The notes beneath the pieces were generated by a model, which was not told where the DNA came from, ran no database searches, and saw only the letters and a program-made list of their open reading frames with translations. From positions 86,301,606 to 86,365,605 of the forward strand of contig OX381707.1 of assembly GCA_947462335.1 (NCBI GenBank): 64,000 bases of DNA, read 5' to 3'. The DNA comes from Harmothoe impar (Eukaryota > Annelida > Polychaeta > Phyllodocida > Polynoidae). Shown one piece after another: positions 20,734 to 34,500 of this stretch. The position numbers were made by a program, and so were the translations under genes. Numbering within the stretch: position 1 is the stretch's first letter; each line of letters opens with the position of its first letter.

Positions 20734-22371
20734 AATACATCAATGCATCATGCTGTCCCTATGGAGGTGATACATTTCTGTAGTTACAGCATGATGCATT
20801 CATTCTTCATGCCAACTAAGGTCAAACTACATGTTTAACAAATGCCTTATTATGATGATATATTACATAGTTCAATGCTTTATGTGATGTGTGAGTGATT
20901 CGGCCCTATATTCATCAGTGCTAAAAAGGTATTCCAAACTCAGTCTCCTTAAGGTTGATCGCTACTCATTGAATATGGACCACTGCGCAGGTCTCTGCGC
21001 ATATAACTTATATGTATCAGATTAAGCTAATATAAACAAACTAGAAACATGTACGCTGACTAAGCCATATTAAAAGACGGACGATTTCGAGCAAAATTGA
21101 GCATTTTTATTGGACTTAACATATTTGATGTGTTTATTGCAAAAAATATTTGCTATTTTTAATATAAGTCAGAACATTGGACCTATTAATCAATAAATAT
21201 GTCTAGATATATATAGATCTCATCAGGTTCCTTGAAACAACCAAGGGTAGGAAATACAGCAATTTTACATGACGATTTTTGCCCGTTAACCCATTTTTTT
21301 GGGCTCTAAATATGAGATTTAGACCATTTTTGCACCATTTTTTAACTTCAAAGGCCCAAAACCATAAAAATATGCCCGGGACCACCTATCAAAAGGCCTC
21401 TAGAATGCTTGCTATTGATCTGAAGACATTTTTGAAAAAAAAAAAAAAGTTCATGGATTTTTTTCAGTGATATTCTGATTTTGCTGAAGAATTATGTATT
21501 AAATTTGAATAATCGTTGTAAAACCATCACGTTTTTTTATACAAAGGTACATTTTTGGACCATAATTAAATTTTTCCCATTAAAGGACATAACCTAGGAT
21601 TATTTATGTGCAATACAAAATTAATGTGGGCATTGGTTGACTAAGAAAAAAAATCATAAAGATTTCCCATTTTTCATGTATTTTTATTTTTAAATAGGGA
21701 ACACTTTTTTGTTTTCAAAAATCTGTATAAAAAAAAGTAGCTAGGGACCCCCCTATTTTTTTTCCATATTCCATTTCTTAATGATCTAAACTAACCTGAG
21801 GAAAAAAATTAGGAAATTCTATGGATGAAAAGTTAAGAGTAGCAATTAACCTTAACCAGAGCTTACACAAAACTAGTTCTAAATTAAAACCAAGTCTATG
21901 GTGAATTTTTGGTTAACCCTAAGAAGGATGAATGTACTAAGTTACACACAAGGGCTGCATTCATGCATCCTGATGACCAAGGGCATGATTCATTAAGGTC
22001 CTTACAGGGTCAATTACTAGTGCTAACTAAGCTGTTTGCAGGGTTAGAACATTACTAGATCTGTCTATCCATGTAGGTAGACCAGGCTGCACATGCTCCT
22101 TATCCTAACTCCATTATCAACGAGACATGCCTCTATACAGCTTTTGTTGATTGTTGATATTTCTGGATATTTTAGGAACAAGAAATGTCCCTCGTTATTC
22201 AGCCGTATAGACTCAGGAAGCCTAATTTAACAGCTAAATAAATAAGTTTTTTCATCATTTTTTCAGCAGGGTGTCCGTAATTCATGGCCTTACATCACTC
22301 AATTCACGGTCCAACTAGAAGGTCGAACTAATTACGGAACTAAGCTCCTTAAGAAGTCAGGGGAAATAGCC
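20734..22371. other. AT-rich interval before the GPCR gene
   Basis: Contains one inverted repeat with 15-bp arms (AATGCATCATGCTGT at 20742-20756, its complement at 20786-20800). Otherwise no gene or recognisable element. The GPCR promoter presumably lies near its right end, but no TATA box or CpG-rich stretch stands out. Confidence 0.4.
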
Positions 22372-22579
22372 ATGAACCCAATCCTGCGTTCAAAATTGTA
22401 TTGTTATATAATGTTTTTCCCTGATTGGGAAGACTGGTCTGTGCAGTGTTTGCCTGGCAATTCATCAGTTTTTCTCAACTACTGGAAAAGCTCTCCTCTA
22501 GGGATGATGCAAGACAACATCCCGCTCTCGGTGTTTAATGCTATATTAGCATTTCTGTCCCTGCTGCTAGGAATCTGTG
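22372..22579 (+). CDS. GPCR exon 1: N-terminus and most of TM1
   Basis: Begins at ATG in GCCATGA and ends TGTG|GTAAGT (phase 1). Encodes about 50 extracellular residues with one NSS sequon and a lone Trp-rich patch, then TM1 up to the Gly of GN. Confidence 0.85.
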
Positions 22580-25500
22580 GTAAGTATAGCAACTACCTTT
22601 GTTCACTACTTTGTTGGTGCTGTGCCTTGGCCGTATTGATGGGCCTGTGATGCTATGGTCTGTGAACTAACTATGGTTTTCAAAATGGCAATATCAAGAA
22701 AGCAATGCGTTCAAAGGGAATAAATCCTCCTTCCTCATAAAGTATAATATTAAAAATAAATCAAACAAAATGTGGTGCAATTTCAACCCCCCCCCTCCCT
22801 TTTTTAACTTAAATAATGCAAAGAAATACATTTGTGATATAGTGATATTTTTTGCTTCTCTACTCTATCAGAGACTTTAAGGCCTCCATCTACTCTACTA
22901 CGTTGTTCTAAAACAATGATGCCTCCCTAATATTGTATTATAGGAAACATCTTGATCATTATCTCAATTCTGAAAAATCCGGAGTTGAAGACGTCGACTA
23001 ACCTCTTGCTGGCTGGTATGTCAGTGGCTGACTGTTTGAATTCTGTTACCATTGTATTCCATGCCGTAAGTTACTGTACAGGATCGTTTTTTACTACTCA
23101 CTGTATGTTAAGGTTTGAACCTAGGCCCTGCATACAAGTTCGGAGGTTTTAAATATAGTTCATGTTGACCTCCCAATATTTCTGACTCACAATATATTCC
23201 AGTATGTTGCTATATCTCACGCGTTATTCTAAAAGTTCAACATGTTTTTAATGTTGCTTCATAATAGTCCTGCTGAGGAACACACCTTTCACTTTTAAAA
23301 AGATATGATGCTTGTAAACAAAAAAGAGGTAAACCTCTTGTATAGTACAAATCCCCACGTTCAGTCACTGTTTACACTAATATATGAGACTTGTATAGTA
23401 CAAAACCCCACTTTCAGCCGCTGTTTACACTAAAATATAAGACTTGTTCAGTAGAAATCCCCACTTTCAGTCCCTGTTTACACTAATATATACAATATAT
23501 ACAGTACACATCCCAACTTTCAGTCCCTGTTTATACTAATATATGAGACTTTTACAAATCCCCTGTTTCAGTACCTGGAGACGTTCCTGTCGTCCCTCAC
23601 CAACCCCATCCTGGGACCCGTTGGCTGTGCCGTCATGAACCTCTTTAAAGAGTTCACTCAGCTGGCGGCCCTCAACCACCTCATCACCCTCAGCTTTGAG
23701 AGGTACAGCAGCTTAGCCTCTCAGTGTTTTTGTGATATTATGAAGACTTAACCCCTACTTATTTACATATACATATTGGGGATAACACACATATCAGGGA
23801 TTGCATGTAAACAATTATCTACTACTTTGTACATATGGACTTATAAGCTAATGCTGGCAGTAGACATTGTGTGGCACTACACTTCTGCTTGTATTTATTT
23901 ATGAGCTCACACTGCAGGTCCTTACTCACTCTCTGTAGTACTGTAGTAGTATTAACATCTACACTGTATGTATGTACAAATAAACCCAAACTACACACCT
24001 TATTGCCAACATGAATAACATTATGGACCGAAATCATATATGTGTAGAGTTCGTCTATATGTAATTCGATTAAATAAGGACTCAAACTGCAGTTTTCATG
24101 TAGAGATGCAAGAAAACAGGGTTTATTTCGTTCTCCTGTACAACAATGCTAATCCTTGATGTATATGAGATTCGATCAATATGTATATGCAGCTTTCAAT
24201 ATCTTTCAATGTGATACAGTCAGAGACCTGAGAAGGTCTGCCAGAGCAAGGGGGTGAGGACAGCTTATATACTGTTCGCCTCCGATAGGGGTGCCCCCTG
24301 GCTCTGGCCGCCCGAACTACCTTGTAGGCGTTCGACTATCGTAATAATATTAGTGTCCCTACACTACCCCCCCCAGACAATACATACGCTTATTCTTTTA
24401 AATATATATACAATTTAATATAAACTCATACAACTGAGTTTATTTTAGTAAAGCGATATGTTACGTCCTGAACACAGTAGGGTTTATAAAAATATACAAA
24501 AACTAATATTATCGTGGAGATGATCCGAACGGCTAGACACATTTTGAATTATTAGGGACACATGTATAATATACATACAAACATATACAGAATAGCGACT
24601 AGAACAACTTGACATCTCTCATGATTAAAAAAAAACAGGAAACAAAAATTGAAGATCCGGGCAGCCATCCTAACCTTTTTGGACATTGGTTAGGCACGAA
24701 GTTCCATCCTTTCGGAGGAACTCGGATGTTTGGTGCTCTCCTCTTCAACAGCCGTCCTGTCCCAAACTGGACAGGCACGTTCATTCGAACGGGTTAGTGG
24801 TGCTCTCCTCTTCATTTTTCGTACTGCTGTCTCTGTTCTGACTGAACAGACACGTTCTTCTGAACGGGTGATTGGCGCTCTCCTCTTCATATGTCTGGTC
24901 ACCCGATTTCATCCTGTGTACTCCTGTTACCGCTTGTTTGATTGTTCAGTAGACATTCATACCCCACCAACTCATTCTCTTTCGAATATCAATTCACTCA
25001 TATGCTATCACTCCCGAGTTGAGGGCTCACCCTTCATCACCCTGGTTCTTTAGTAGTTCCAGAGCAGATTCGCGGGTGCCGTCCCACTCGTCCATAAATA
25101 CACCAAACACCTGCTGGAACTTGACGTTCATAGCCTCGTTCCGGTCATTGGACTCCTGCAGTCGTTTCTGAGCCAATGCAGTCTTTGATGCGGCTAGCTT
25201 GGCCTCGTTCCGGATTCTAGCAGTTTCGGCTGCCAATAGCGCCTCGTTCTCCTTCTCCAGAGTCATTCGGCAAGTGGCTTCCTGTTCAACCAGAGAGCGG
25301 GCGAATAGATTCGCCACCCCCTGATTATATCGGACAGCCAATTCCCTCTGAGACTCCTGGAAATTGTCCACCGCCTCCTGGGCTTGGGCACAAACCACTT
25401 TGTCACTCGGATCGAAGTAAAGATCCACCGGTCGTGTGCTCAGTCGGGGCCTATTGTCCGGAACCTGAGTCAGTTCAGGTTCGACACGTTGAGGAACCTT

Positions 25501-28500
25501 CTGTCCGCCTACTTCCGGGTAATCACTCGATGCCGGCGTAGGGGCCGGTTGTTTCCGATCGAACCAAGCAGGTGGCTTATCACTCTGCGAAGCTGATGAT
25601 GCTGCCGAGAGAGGACGTGAGCCCGACCCCCCACTCATGGGTGACTGATACTCAGTCGAATCTTTCCTCTTCTGATGAGTCGACCTGGAGTCCCGAGCCA
25701 CGGCCAGTGGTTTCTTGAACTCCGAGTTCTCAGGCGAATCGGATCGATGTTTGTTTCCCCTACCACTCGCCGGGCTACGGCTAGCCCGCCTTTTCTCATC
25801 TATTTTGGCTTTAGGTGGATCACCTCGCCATTCGCACACTCTAGAATATAGCTCGTTCGACATCTTAAACTTGCCTCGTGCTCGCACTAATGCAACCCTC
25901 GCACACAGTTTGCCTTTTGTAGACTCGTGTACATTACAAAATGAGTCGGTCTTCACTGTGATCTGCTTGAAGTCCGACGGAATCATTTTATTGTACTCCA
26001 TCATCACCTTATAGTGCAGGGTCATTACTTTCTCACGTGCTGCACTCAATCCGGGGCTGTGACAGTACTTAAGATGGCAAACCATCACGCCCCTTCTCCG
26101 AGTAACACAACCATTGCAGGTTGCGCTATCCCTCTGTCCTTTGCAATTAGCACATTCGTAGACCACGGTGTGGTGAAAGTGCCTCTCGCAAAGATGGCGC
26201 AGGAACCGCATTCGAGTCAGATACGTCCTGTCCGTTCCTTTCTCTTCAATGCATATGGTGAACGGGCAATACCGCTCACCGTCTTTCATATCCCAACACA
26301 GGTATGCCCAGCGTAACTTTGACTTCTGGTCTCTTATGTAGTAGCTTTCCGGATATTTAAGAATCTGGTTGAACCACTCGTCATAGAATTCTGATGGCAA
26401 AGCATCGTCTTCGGTTTCCCGAAGCCAATCTTCGTCATCACTCTCATCGTTCATGTTGCGAGGCTCAGGGCAACCGTAAGCTTTCTTGCCCTTCGCGCAC
26501 TCTTCAAACGAACCTGGAATGAAGTGTGCAAACTTTGCTTCACTATTCTTCCAGATTCTCTGTAGTCGTTCAGTGTTCTCCTCCTCTTTCCCTTCATTCT
26601 TCTCCTCTTCCTCCTCCTGTACCTCCTCATTCGGTGCTTCCTCATTCGGTACCTCCATTTTTTGTTTGGATCCGGATCAGTCTCTGGAGGTTTGCCACCT
26701 GAGTCCGGTCCAGACTCATCGTCCGGACTGTCCTCGGGTTCGGTCACCTTGACAACCTTCTTTACACTCCCTCTGCCAATTATACTGCCTACTTTAGCAG
26801 TGGCAGCAGCCTGAACGGCAGCCATTCGTTCTTTCAGTGGATCTCCACTCGAAGGATCTTTCTTGCCAACTGCCTCGGTGACTTTAGTGACCACCTGCTT
26901 CGGCACAGTCATTTTGGTGTCTTTCTTACTCTCCCTCATCTTCTTCTTATCCTTCGCCGACAGGACCGTGTGGAAAACACCCTGGTCACTGTCAGATTCG
27001 GTGTCAGTTAGGGTCTTTTTCCTTCCCCTACCCTTCACACTCTTTCCTTTCGTTTTCTTAGCACTGCCTTCCCCATCAGTTTCGCTCTCCGTCGAAGGGC
27101 TACCTTTGCTCTTGGCCGCCTTCAGGATAGCTTTCCCCTTTTGGATAGATGCTAATTGTTCTTTATGTTGGCGTAGGTCCCCTTCCGAATCATCGTGGAG
27201 ATGATCTCATTCAGTTTTTCCTCCGGATCAGCACACTCCTTCAGACGACGAAGTAATTCGTCCCCATCCAAAGTGTACAGACTCGGAACCTTCGGATTCT
27301 TGGCCAGTTCGACCCAATCTTCCTCATTCCTCGGTTCTTTCTTGATATCCGGTTCCCGGTATATGACATCTCCGACAATGTCCATTCCGGTAACCCCCAT
27401 CCCCGTATGATCGATCAGTACATACGGGACATTCGGAAGGCGATGCTGTCGATGTGCGATTTCGCAATCGAAGATGGCCCTCCGGAACGACTGGCTCACT
27501 TGCCGGCCAGCCTCGGTCATATTATAATATAGCAGCCATGATGATGGTAGGGCTGCGTACTCAGTCGGTGATAAAAAGTGTCTCTGGTGGCTGCATTCCA
27601 ACACTTTCGTTCTCCTTTCAGGATTCGGGCGTGGATGTGTACCTCCTGGCCGTCATACCGAGACTTGAACACATCCAGATTCGGTTCGAGCAGCGGCTCG
27701 TCTGATCGTTCTAATATCTCCTCAATCTCCATTCCCATAGTGGTATCTTCTTCTTCGGAACTATCCTCATTCAGTACACTTTCTTCGGTCTTTGTAACTG
27801 GCGACATCGCCTCAGTCTCCATGAACGTCTCGGACACCTCGTCGAGGGCCGATCTTTCCGAATGAGAGCCAGACGCCGAAGCCATCGTGACACTCACGTT
27901 CTTTCAATCGATATAAACTTGAATGACAGGTACCAGGACCCTCTCTACGGGCTCCTGGCTACTTCACCCACCTGCTATACACCGATATCACTTGAAACAG
28001 TCTTTATACCCTCGCTTTTTGTGCTCTGATACGCTTCCCCTTGCTCTGTCCGGCGAAACGTAAACAAATATGGCGGATCGTTGACCCGCGTCGACCTTTG
28101 CGCACGCGCGTCGGTCTCGCGAGACACCGCACATTCGGCGAGACTTCATTGTTTTCCCGCGCTTGCAAAACATAAACAATCAATCACTTCTCCCGCGCGT
28201 CACGCATTACGATCAGGTAATTATAGCACTGATATCCTCACCGCCCTGTCGAATTCATCTCGAGTCATTATGGATTTAAATACGGATAGCAACTACTAAT
28301 CCGCCGGATTACCCGTCCACCACCCACTGGCACATTCAAAGGTGAGTTTGTTGGATTTCTGGCTTCTGTCGTGATCATTCCTACATATAAGACAAATTAC
28401 CAGGTTACCCCGATAATTATGACAATATTTAACTGATTACATTGTTGTGTTTCAGGTTAGGTAACAGCACCCCTCACTCTCAACCTAGGGCTGCGACGAA

Positions 28501-31500
28501 CCCCCACTGGATTCTCTTTACACCCGACATTCGGAGCGGTCTGCTTCCATTCCCTCTTAGCCATATAGGGAACAGTCCTTCTCTTCCTGTCTACACCTGC
28601 CGAGACATTCTTTGCTTTCTCCGATCTTTTTGGAGTTTAACTTGCACCGTTTCCTTCTTCACTTTCCTAGGTCTCCCCGGACCGCTCTTCTCGATTACTT
28701 TATCTAACTCCCTTTTCATTTCCTCCTTCTCCTCTTGTCCCATCTTGAACATTTCCCTTGAGTACTCTCTCCCCTTCCATGGTTTCAACCGGGCCACATT
28801 CGATTTCTGATTCCTCCCGAAGGTATCTCTCATCAGGACCGTATCATCACTTATCCTCTGGGTAATTCTCCATGGACCATCCCAATTATCCCTCAGATTG
28901 ATGCCAACCAGAGGTTTGTGGTATCTCGCTACTAAGTCCACTACCGCAAACCGCCGAACCTTTAGATTAGTATCATAGCCCACTTTCTGCCATTTAGCTG
29001 TCTTTCCTAACTCTTTTCTTACTAATTCGTACGCCTTCCGGAATTGTTCCTTCAACGCTTCCACAAACATGATCTGACACGGGACATCTGGATTCATACC
29101 AACTACTCCGAACACTAGGTCCGCTGGCATAATCAGATCTTCTCCGAATACTAACAGATTCGGAGAGCAGTTCGTACTCGCATGTACCGTGCTATTATAA
29201 GCATGGCAAACAAAGTCGCACTGCTCATCCCAATCATCCATTTCTTGATTTACTAAACTCTTCAGGACCTGTATTAGGGTACGATTGAATCTTTCCACCT
29301 GACCATCACTCTGTGGTCGATACGGATTGGTTCGGGTCTTGCAAATGGCCAATTGATGACACATTTCCTGCCATAGATTCGATTCGAACTCTCTCCCTTG
29401 GTCGCTATGCAACATCAGAGGCACTCCCAAGTATAGGATCCATCCTTTAACTAACATTCTCGCACAAGTCCCTGCTTTGTGATCCTTCATCGGAAATACC
29501 TTCGTATACTTTGTATAGTAATCCGTTACTACCATCATACATGTATTTCCTTCCGGAGTTGTCACAAATCCTGTAATTATGTCTACTGCCACCCTCGCGA
29601 ACCTTACTCCAAACAATTCCTGGGTCAAGGGCATTTTACCTAGCCCAGGACCTGGCTTGCTCATACAACGTTTCGGACAAGTGTCTATCCATCTCAACAG
29701 ATCCGTACTCATACCTGGCCAGTAATACATTCTAGCCAGCCTTTCCAGGGACCGTTTTCTACCAAAATGACCACTGGTCCGATGCCCATGGCAAAAGAAC
29801 ATTATATCCCTTCGCATGGCAGTAGGAATAAAGATCTGTCTTGACTTATTTCCCAAAGCATTCGTCTTCCACCTATAAATCAATCCATTTACCACCTCTA
29901 ACTCTGTCCATTGAGCTATCAGTCGCCTCATCTCCCTGTTCTCCAACGATATCGCCGGCCGAGTCGGGACCCTTCCTTCTCGAAGTAACATCTTCAGACG
30001 GATACTATTCGCATCTCTCTCCTGGAAGCTCTTAATGGAGTTCTCGTCCCATTCCAGTATTACCGGTTCGAGATCTCTAAAAGGCTTTCGGACTCCTGCC
30101 AGCACGGCATTATGCTTCTCACAATCATCACATCCTTCATTCTGACACTTCTTCACTGGGATTTGCGACAACGCGTCAGCGTTCACATGCTTAGCCCCCT
30201 TTCTATGCTGAATTTGGCTGTGGTCCAATCCGAACTCAGATAGGTGTGCCAACCACCGTCCTATCATACCTTCCGCATCTTTAAAGTTCAATAACCACCG
30301 CAGAGAGGAATGATCCGTACGTAACGTAAAATCAGATCCCCACAAGAAGTGTTTATATTTCTTTGTATACACTACCACTGCCAATAATTCTCTCTTTGTC
30401 GTACAATAATTTTTTTGCGCTTTACTCATTGTATTGCTTGCAAATGCTATTGGAACCTCCTTCCCATCTTGGACTTGAGACAAGGCTGCCCCTATACTTT
30501 CATTGCTCGCATCAGTGTCTAATATAAACTGACCATCCGCAGTGGGGTATTTCAACACCGGTGTCTCCACGAACAACCGTTTAATTGTTTCGAATGCTTC
30601 CCCTTGTTCCTTTCCCCATGGGAACTTCTCCTCACGTCTCCCCGGGGTCCAGTGCGACAGACATTGGATTGGATAACTTATCCGGGAATATCCTGGTAAG
30701 AAATCTCTGTAATAAGAACAAAACCCTAAGAAGGATCTCACTTCTTTCGGCCCCTTAGGAATGCTCCAGTCCGTTACCGTCTTAACCTTCTCCGGATCAG
30801 CCTTCACCCCTTCCGTAGAGATGATCCGTCCTAGATAGTTAATACTTTTCTGAAACATATTACACTTCTTAGGCTTCAGCTTCAATCCATTCGAGATTAT
30901 CCGCTGTAACACTAACTTCAGGTTCCCCAGGCATTCGTCAAATGTCTTTCCGGATATTATCACATCGTCCAGATACACTAGACATTTCTTCCACAACAAG
31001 TCACTCAGTAAGGTCTCCATCATGGCTTCGAACAAGGCCGGAGCATTACATAGTCCAAATGGCATCACGTTATACTGGTACAACCCTACATGGCTCGAAA
31101 ACGCTGTTTTCTCCTTGTCTTCTTCTTTCATTCCCACCTGCCAATAACCAGGCTGCAAATCAATCGTGCAAAACCATTCATTTCCACCAAGGGAATCAAT
31201 GGTCTCGTCTATCCAGGGGAGCGGATACGAATTCTTCTTAGTCAGGCCATTTAGCTGCCGGTAGTCTATACAGAATCGGATACTCCCATCCTTATTGGTT
31301 ACCATACATACAGGACTACTCCAAGGACTGGTGCTAGGGGTTATCACCCCCTCCGCCAACATTTTCATAATCTCTTCTTCCGCTACCACTTTCTTTGCCA
31401 GAGGAAGACGTCGATACGGTATCTTTACTGGGTTTGCCCCTTCCGTATTGATGGAGTGTAGGACCCGATCCGTTCGTCCTTACGGCTCTCCGGGCCGCGC

Positions 31501-34500
31501 GAAGGCTGAACTACACTCAGTCAACATCTCCCTCAGGGCACTTTTCTGTCCCTCTGTCTGTACTCCGGACCTTTCTAATAATGTTGCTAATCCCTCCTCC
31601 ATTCCTTCACAGTTCGGGACTAGTCCGTTTCCCTTCTCAAAGCTACTGGTGACCGCTTCCGCGGATATCACTTCTCCTACTACAGTGCCTTTCTCTAGGT
31701 AGACGGTTTTCGAACCCGGGTTCGTGATAGGGGCCACTCCCCACGCTATATTCCCTATCAGGGTGTCGGCTGATTCCAATCCCTTCTTTCCCAAAACAGT
31801 CACATTAGGTTCGAAAACCCCCGGAACGCCCCTCTTCATCCTACTGGAGGCTATCAAGACATCACATGCCATTCCGGGAGGTATTTTTACCGTCTGTACT
31901 ACACTCGCTACACCACTAACTTCACGTGCCAGGCATTGTATCCTGTCTTTGTAGGGATGATTTAACTTCAACACTCCCGAGACGGGATCCAATTTTGCTC
32001 CATACAAGGAAGCTAAATCCATCCCTATGATCCCGTCGTCCTCAATCCCAGCAACAGTAGGGGAAATGATATATTCCCTACCGCCCACCAAGATGATCAT
32101 ACAAGTCCTACCAAACGTTCGTATCTTGCTCCCGTCAGCCGCACATGCATTTACCCTCATGGTGAGGTCATCATCCATGTTCGACACCAGATCGAAGAAT
32201 CTTTTCGACATAGCGGAGTGGCTAGCTCCGGTATCCAACAAAAATTCCCCCATTCTGCCGTTTACAGATACGGACACATACCATCTCTTTCCTCCCATCA
32301 TCGAGGGATTACTTGCGAACCGTTTGACGTCGTCTGTCAAAATTGAATCCGAATCCTTTCAAATACTCCAGACATGGATGACCTTGGGGAAGGCGGATCC
32401 CCCCAATCCTGGATAGTTCTTCTACCCAACCTTCCTCTCTATTGGTGATCGGTTTCCCTTCTTTGCTCTCCCTGGCAACTGTCTCACCAATACCCCCAGC
32501 CCCACATGTTTTCGGCTCATTAGCATTTCCCATGCTGCTGGGCGGATACATTACAGACTCCTTAATCGCGTTCGTATGGATTGTACCCTGGCATACTTTT
32601 TTCGGGGCCGTCAGTTTGCCTTCAAGGACAACCCCCTCTAATTTCCCGTCTCCTCTCTCTTTCTTTCTCTCCAAACAGGTTTTTCCGCTGTACATTCGGC
32701 TGCGAAATGTCCGGTCTCCTGACATCTGAAACACTTCACCGTTGCTCTATCCAGCTTCGGTCGTTTCTGATAGTCCAACAACCCTTTCATTTCTTCCATC
32801 ATGGCCATCAACCGCTTTTTGTTCTCGGATAACTCCACCACCAGGGGGGTAGGGACCGATTTAGAGCTTACCTCTACTGGCTTCTCTTTCTCAGGTGGTT
32901 TACTAACGTTTTTCTTCCACCGATTCTTCCTATCCCTCTTGTCGCCCCCGATGGCCGCAATTCTTTCTTCATCCGAACCATCATTCGAATCACTCTCTTC
33001 GGGGGTGGCCGCATGTGCGGACGCCACCCTTTGGTTGGGTACGAACCCAGCAAGTAATCGTTTCTTCTTTTCATGCTGATCTATAGCCAAGAAGAAATCT
33101 ACCATTGAGGAACCTCGTCCCCATTCCTTCTGGACGAGTTCAGCATGTGTCGGATCCCTCAGTCCTTTTATGAAGTGGGTGAATAGTTCATCTAAGAAAT
33201 ATTCATCATCACGCCTCCAATAAGGTCGGGCCTTTTGCAACAACCTTTGAAGTTCCAGACCGAACACTTTCGGAGACTCCTTCGGTTTTTGAGTCCGTAC
33301 CTGGAACTCCGACCAAGGATCATTCGCTGACAATACACCAAAGATATGAGTGGCTGCTGCCACCAATTGGTCATAATCTCCGGCCTCTCCATACGTCTCT
33401 CGCCAATCATCTACCGCTATTCTTCCCGGACCTTCACTCAACCATTTGATGAGGGGACCCAAGGAAGCCTCCTTGTCCCACCCATGGTAACGGTTGTCGT
33501 CACAAAAGTCTTGGTAGCTTTCCTTCCAATTCTCCCCATTGAACCGCCGGGGAGTCCGAACAGGCTTCCGAGCACTGTTGTGACTCCATACCAGTCGATC
33601 TGACTGCCTCCGGCTCCATTCCATAATTTCAGACTCATCCTCCCTGGTTCGACTACAACAGTCTATCCCCATCCCTTGTATACAAGGATCGGATTCCACT
33701 ATTGCAGCGACCCTCGGGCCCATAGATGATCGTTTTGTCAACCTTCTCGGGGCAGGGACTGGTCTTGGTGTCCCTCCTCTTGGATGGGGCTGGGTTCGAT
33801 CAGGGCTGGGGGGGTAACCTCCGTATGAACCAGGGTCCGGCACAGTCCCAGTTCCTCCTCCCGGGTTAGTTCCGGGATTTGGAGCACCACCCGATCCCCT
33901 GCTCGGAATTGATGCACCCCCTTCATTATAGGACTGATGTCCTTCGTTCGATCCGGCTCCGGGTAATGGTGCCCGGTACTGGTAGGTTATATTATATATC
34001 GGTGGTGGTGGTACCGTATAATGGTGTCCTGCAAGGGTGTCATCCGCAAAGGGATGCAGAGAGCCGTAGCTATGATTCATTCGTTTGGGTGGGGCCTCGC
34101 TCGTAATATCATGGGTACTAGAGATCTCTTTCTCCTCTGTTCCCCCATACGTTACCTTACGGTCGGCGTCATTCGGGGCAGTCCTCCCGTGGGTTCGTTC
34201 GTACTTACCGTCCGCAACTACCCCCGTGTTTCGATTGGCTCCACGGTGGTCAAGATCGGACTAGGGGTGGACGCGACATGCTTTGGTAGCCGGCCTCCCT
34301 CATTCGTTGGTTCTTTGTTACGAACCTCTTCCGCTTTGCGGATCTCCTCCATCTGACTCTGGTAGGCCAGATAGGTGTCATTCATTTCTTCTTTCTTTTT
34401 CTGAATAACCTCAAGGTCCGCTTTCATTTCACTTCGGGCCTGCTTCAAGGCCTCTCGTTCTTGCTCGAACTGTTCCCTCAAGGCCTGGCCGGACTTTTCC

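Noticed and set aside
23337..23571. CRISPR-like array (regular repeats with spacers)
   Set aside because: Eukaryotic intron, units contiguous and diverged, no spacer structure and no cas genes.
25027..26658. Gypsy env gene
   Set aside because: No signal peptide, transmembrane segment or furin-like site; the Cys/His clusters and coiled coil fit an intracellular nucleic-acid-binding protein better.
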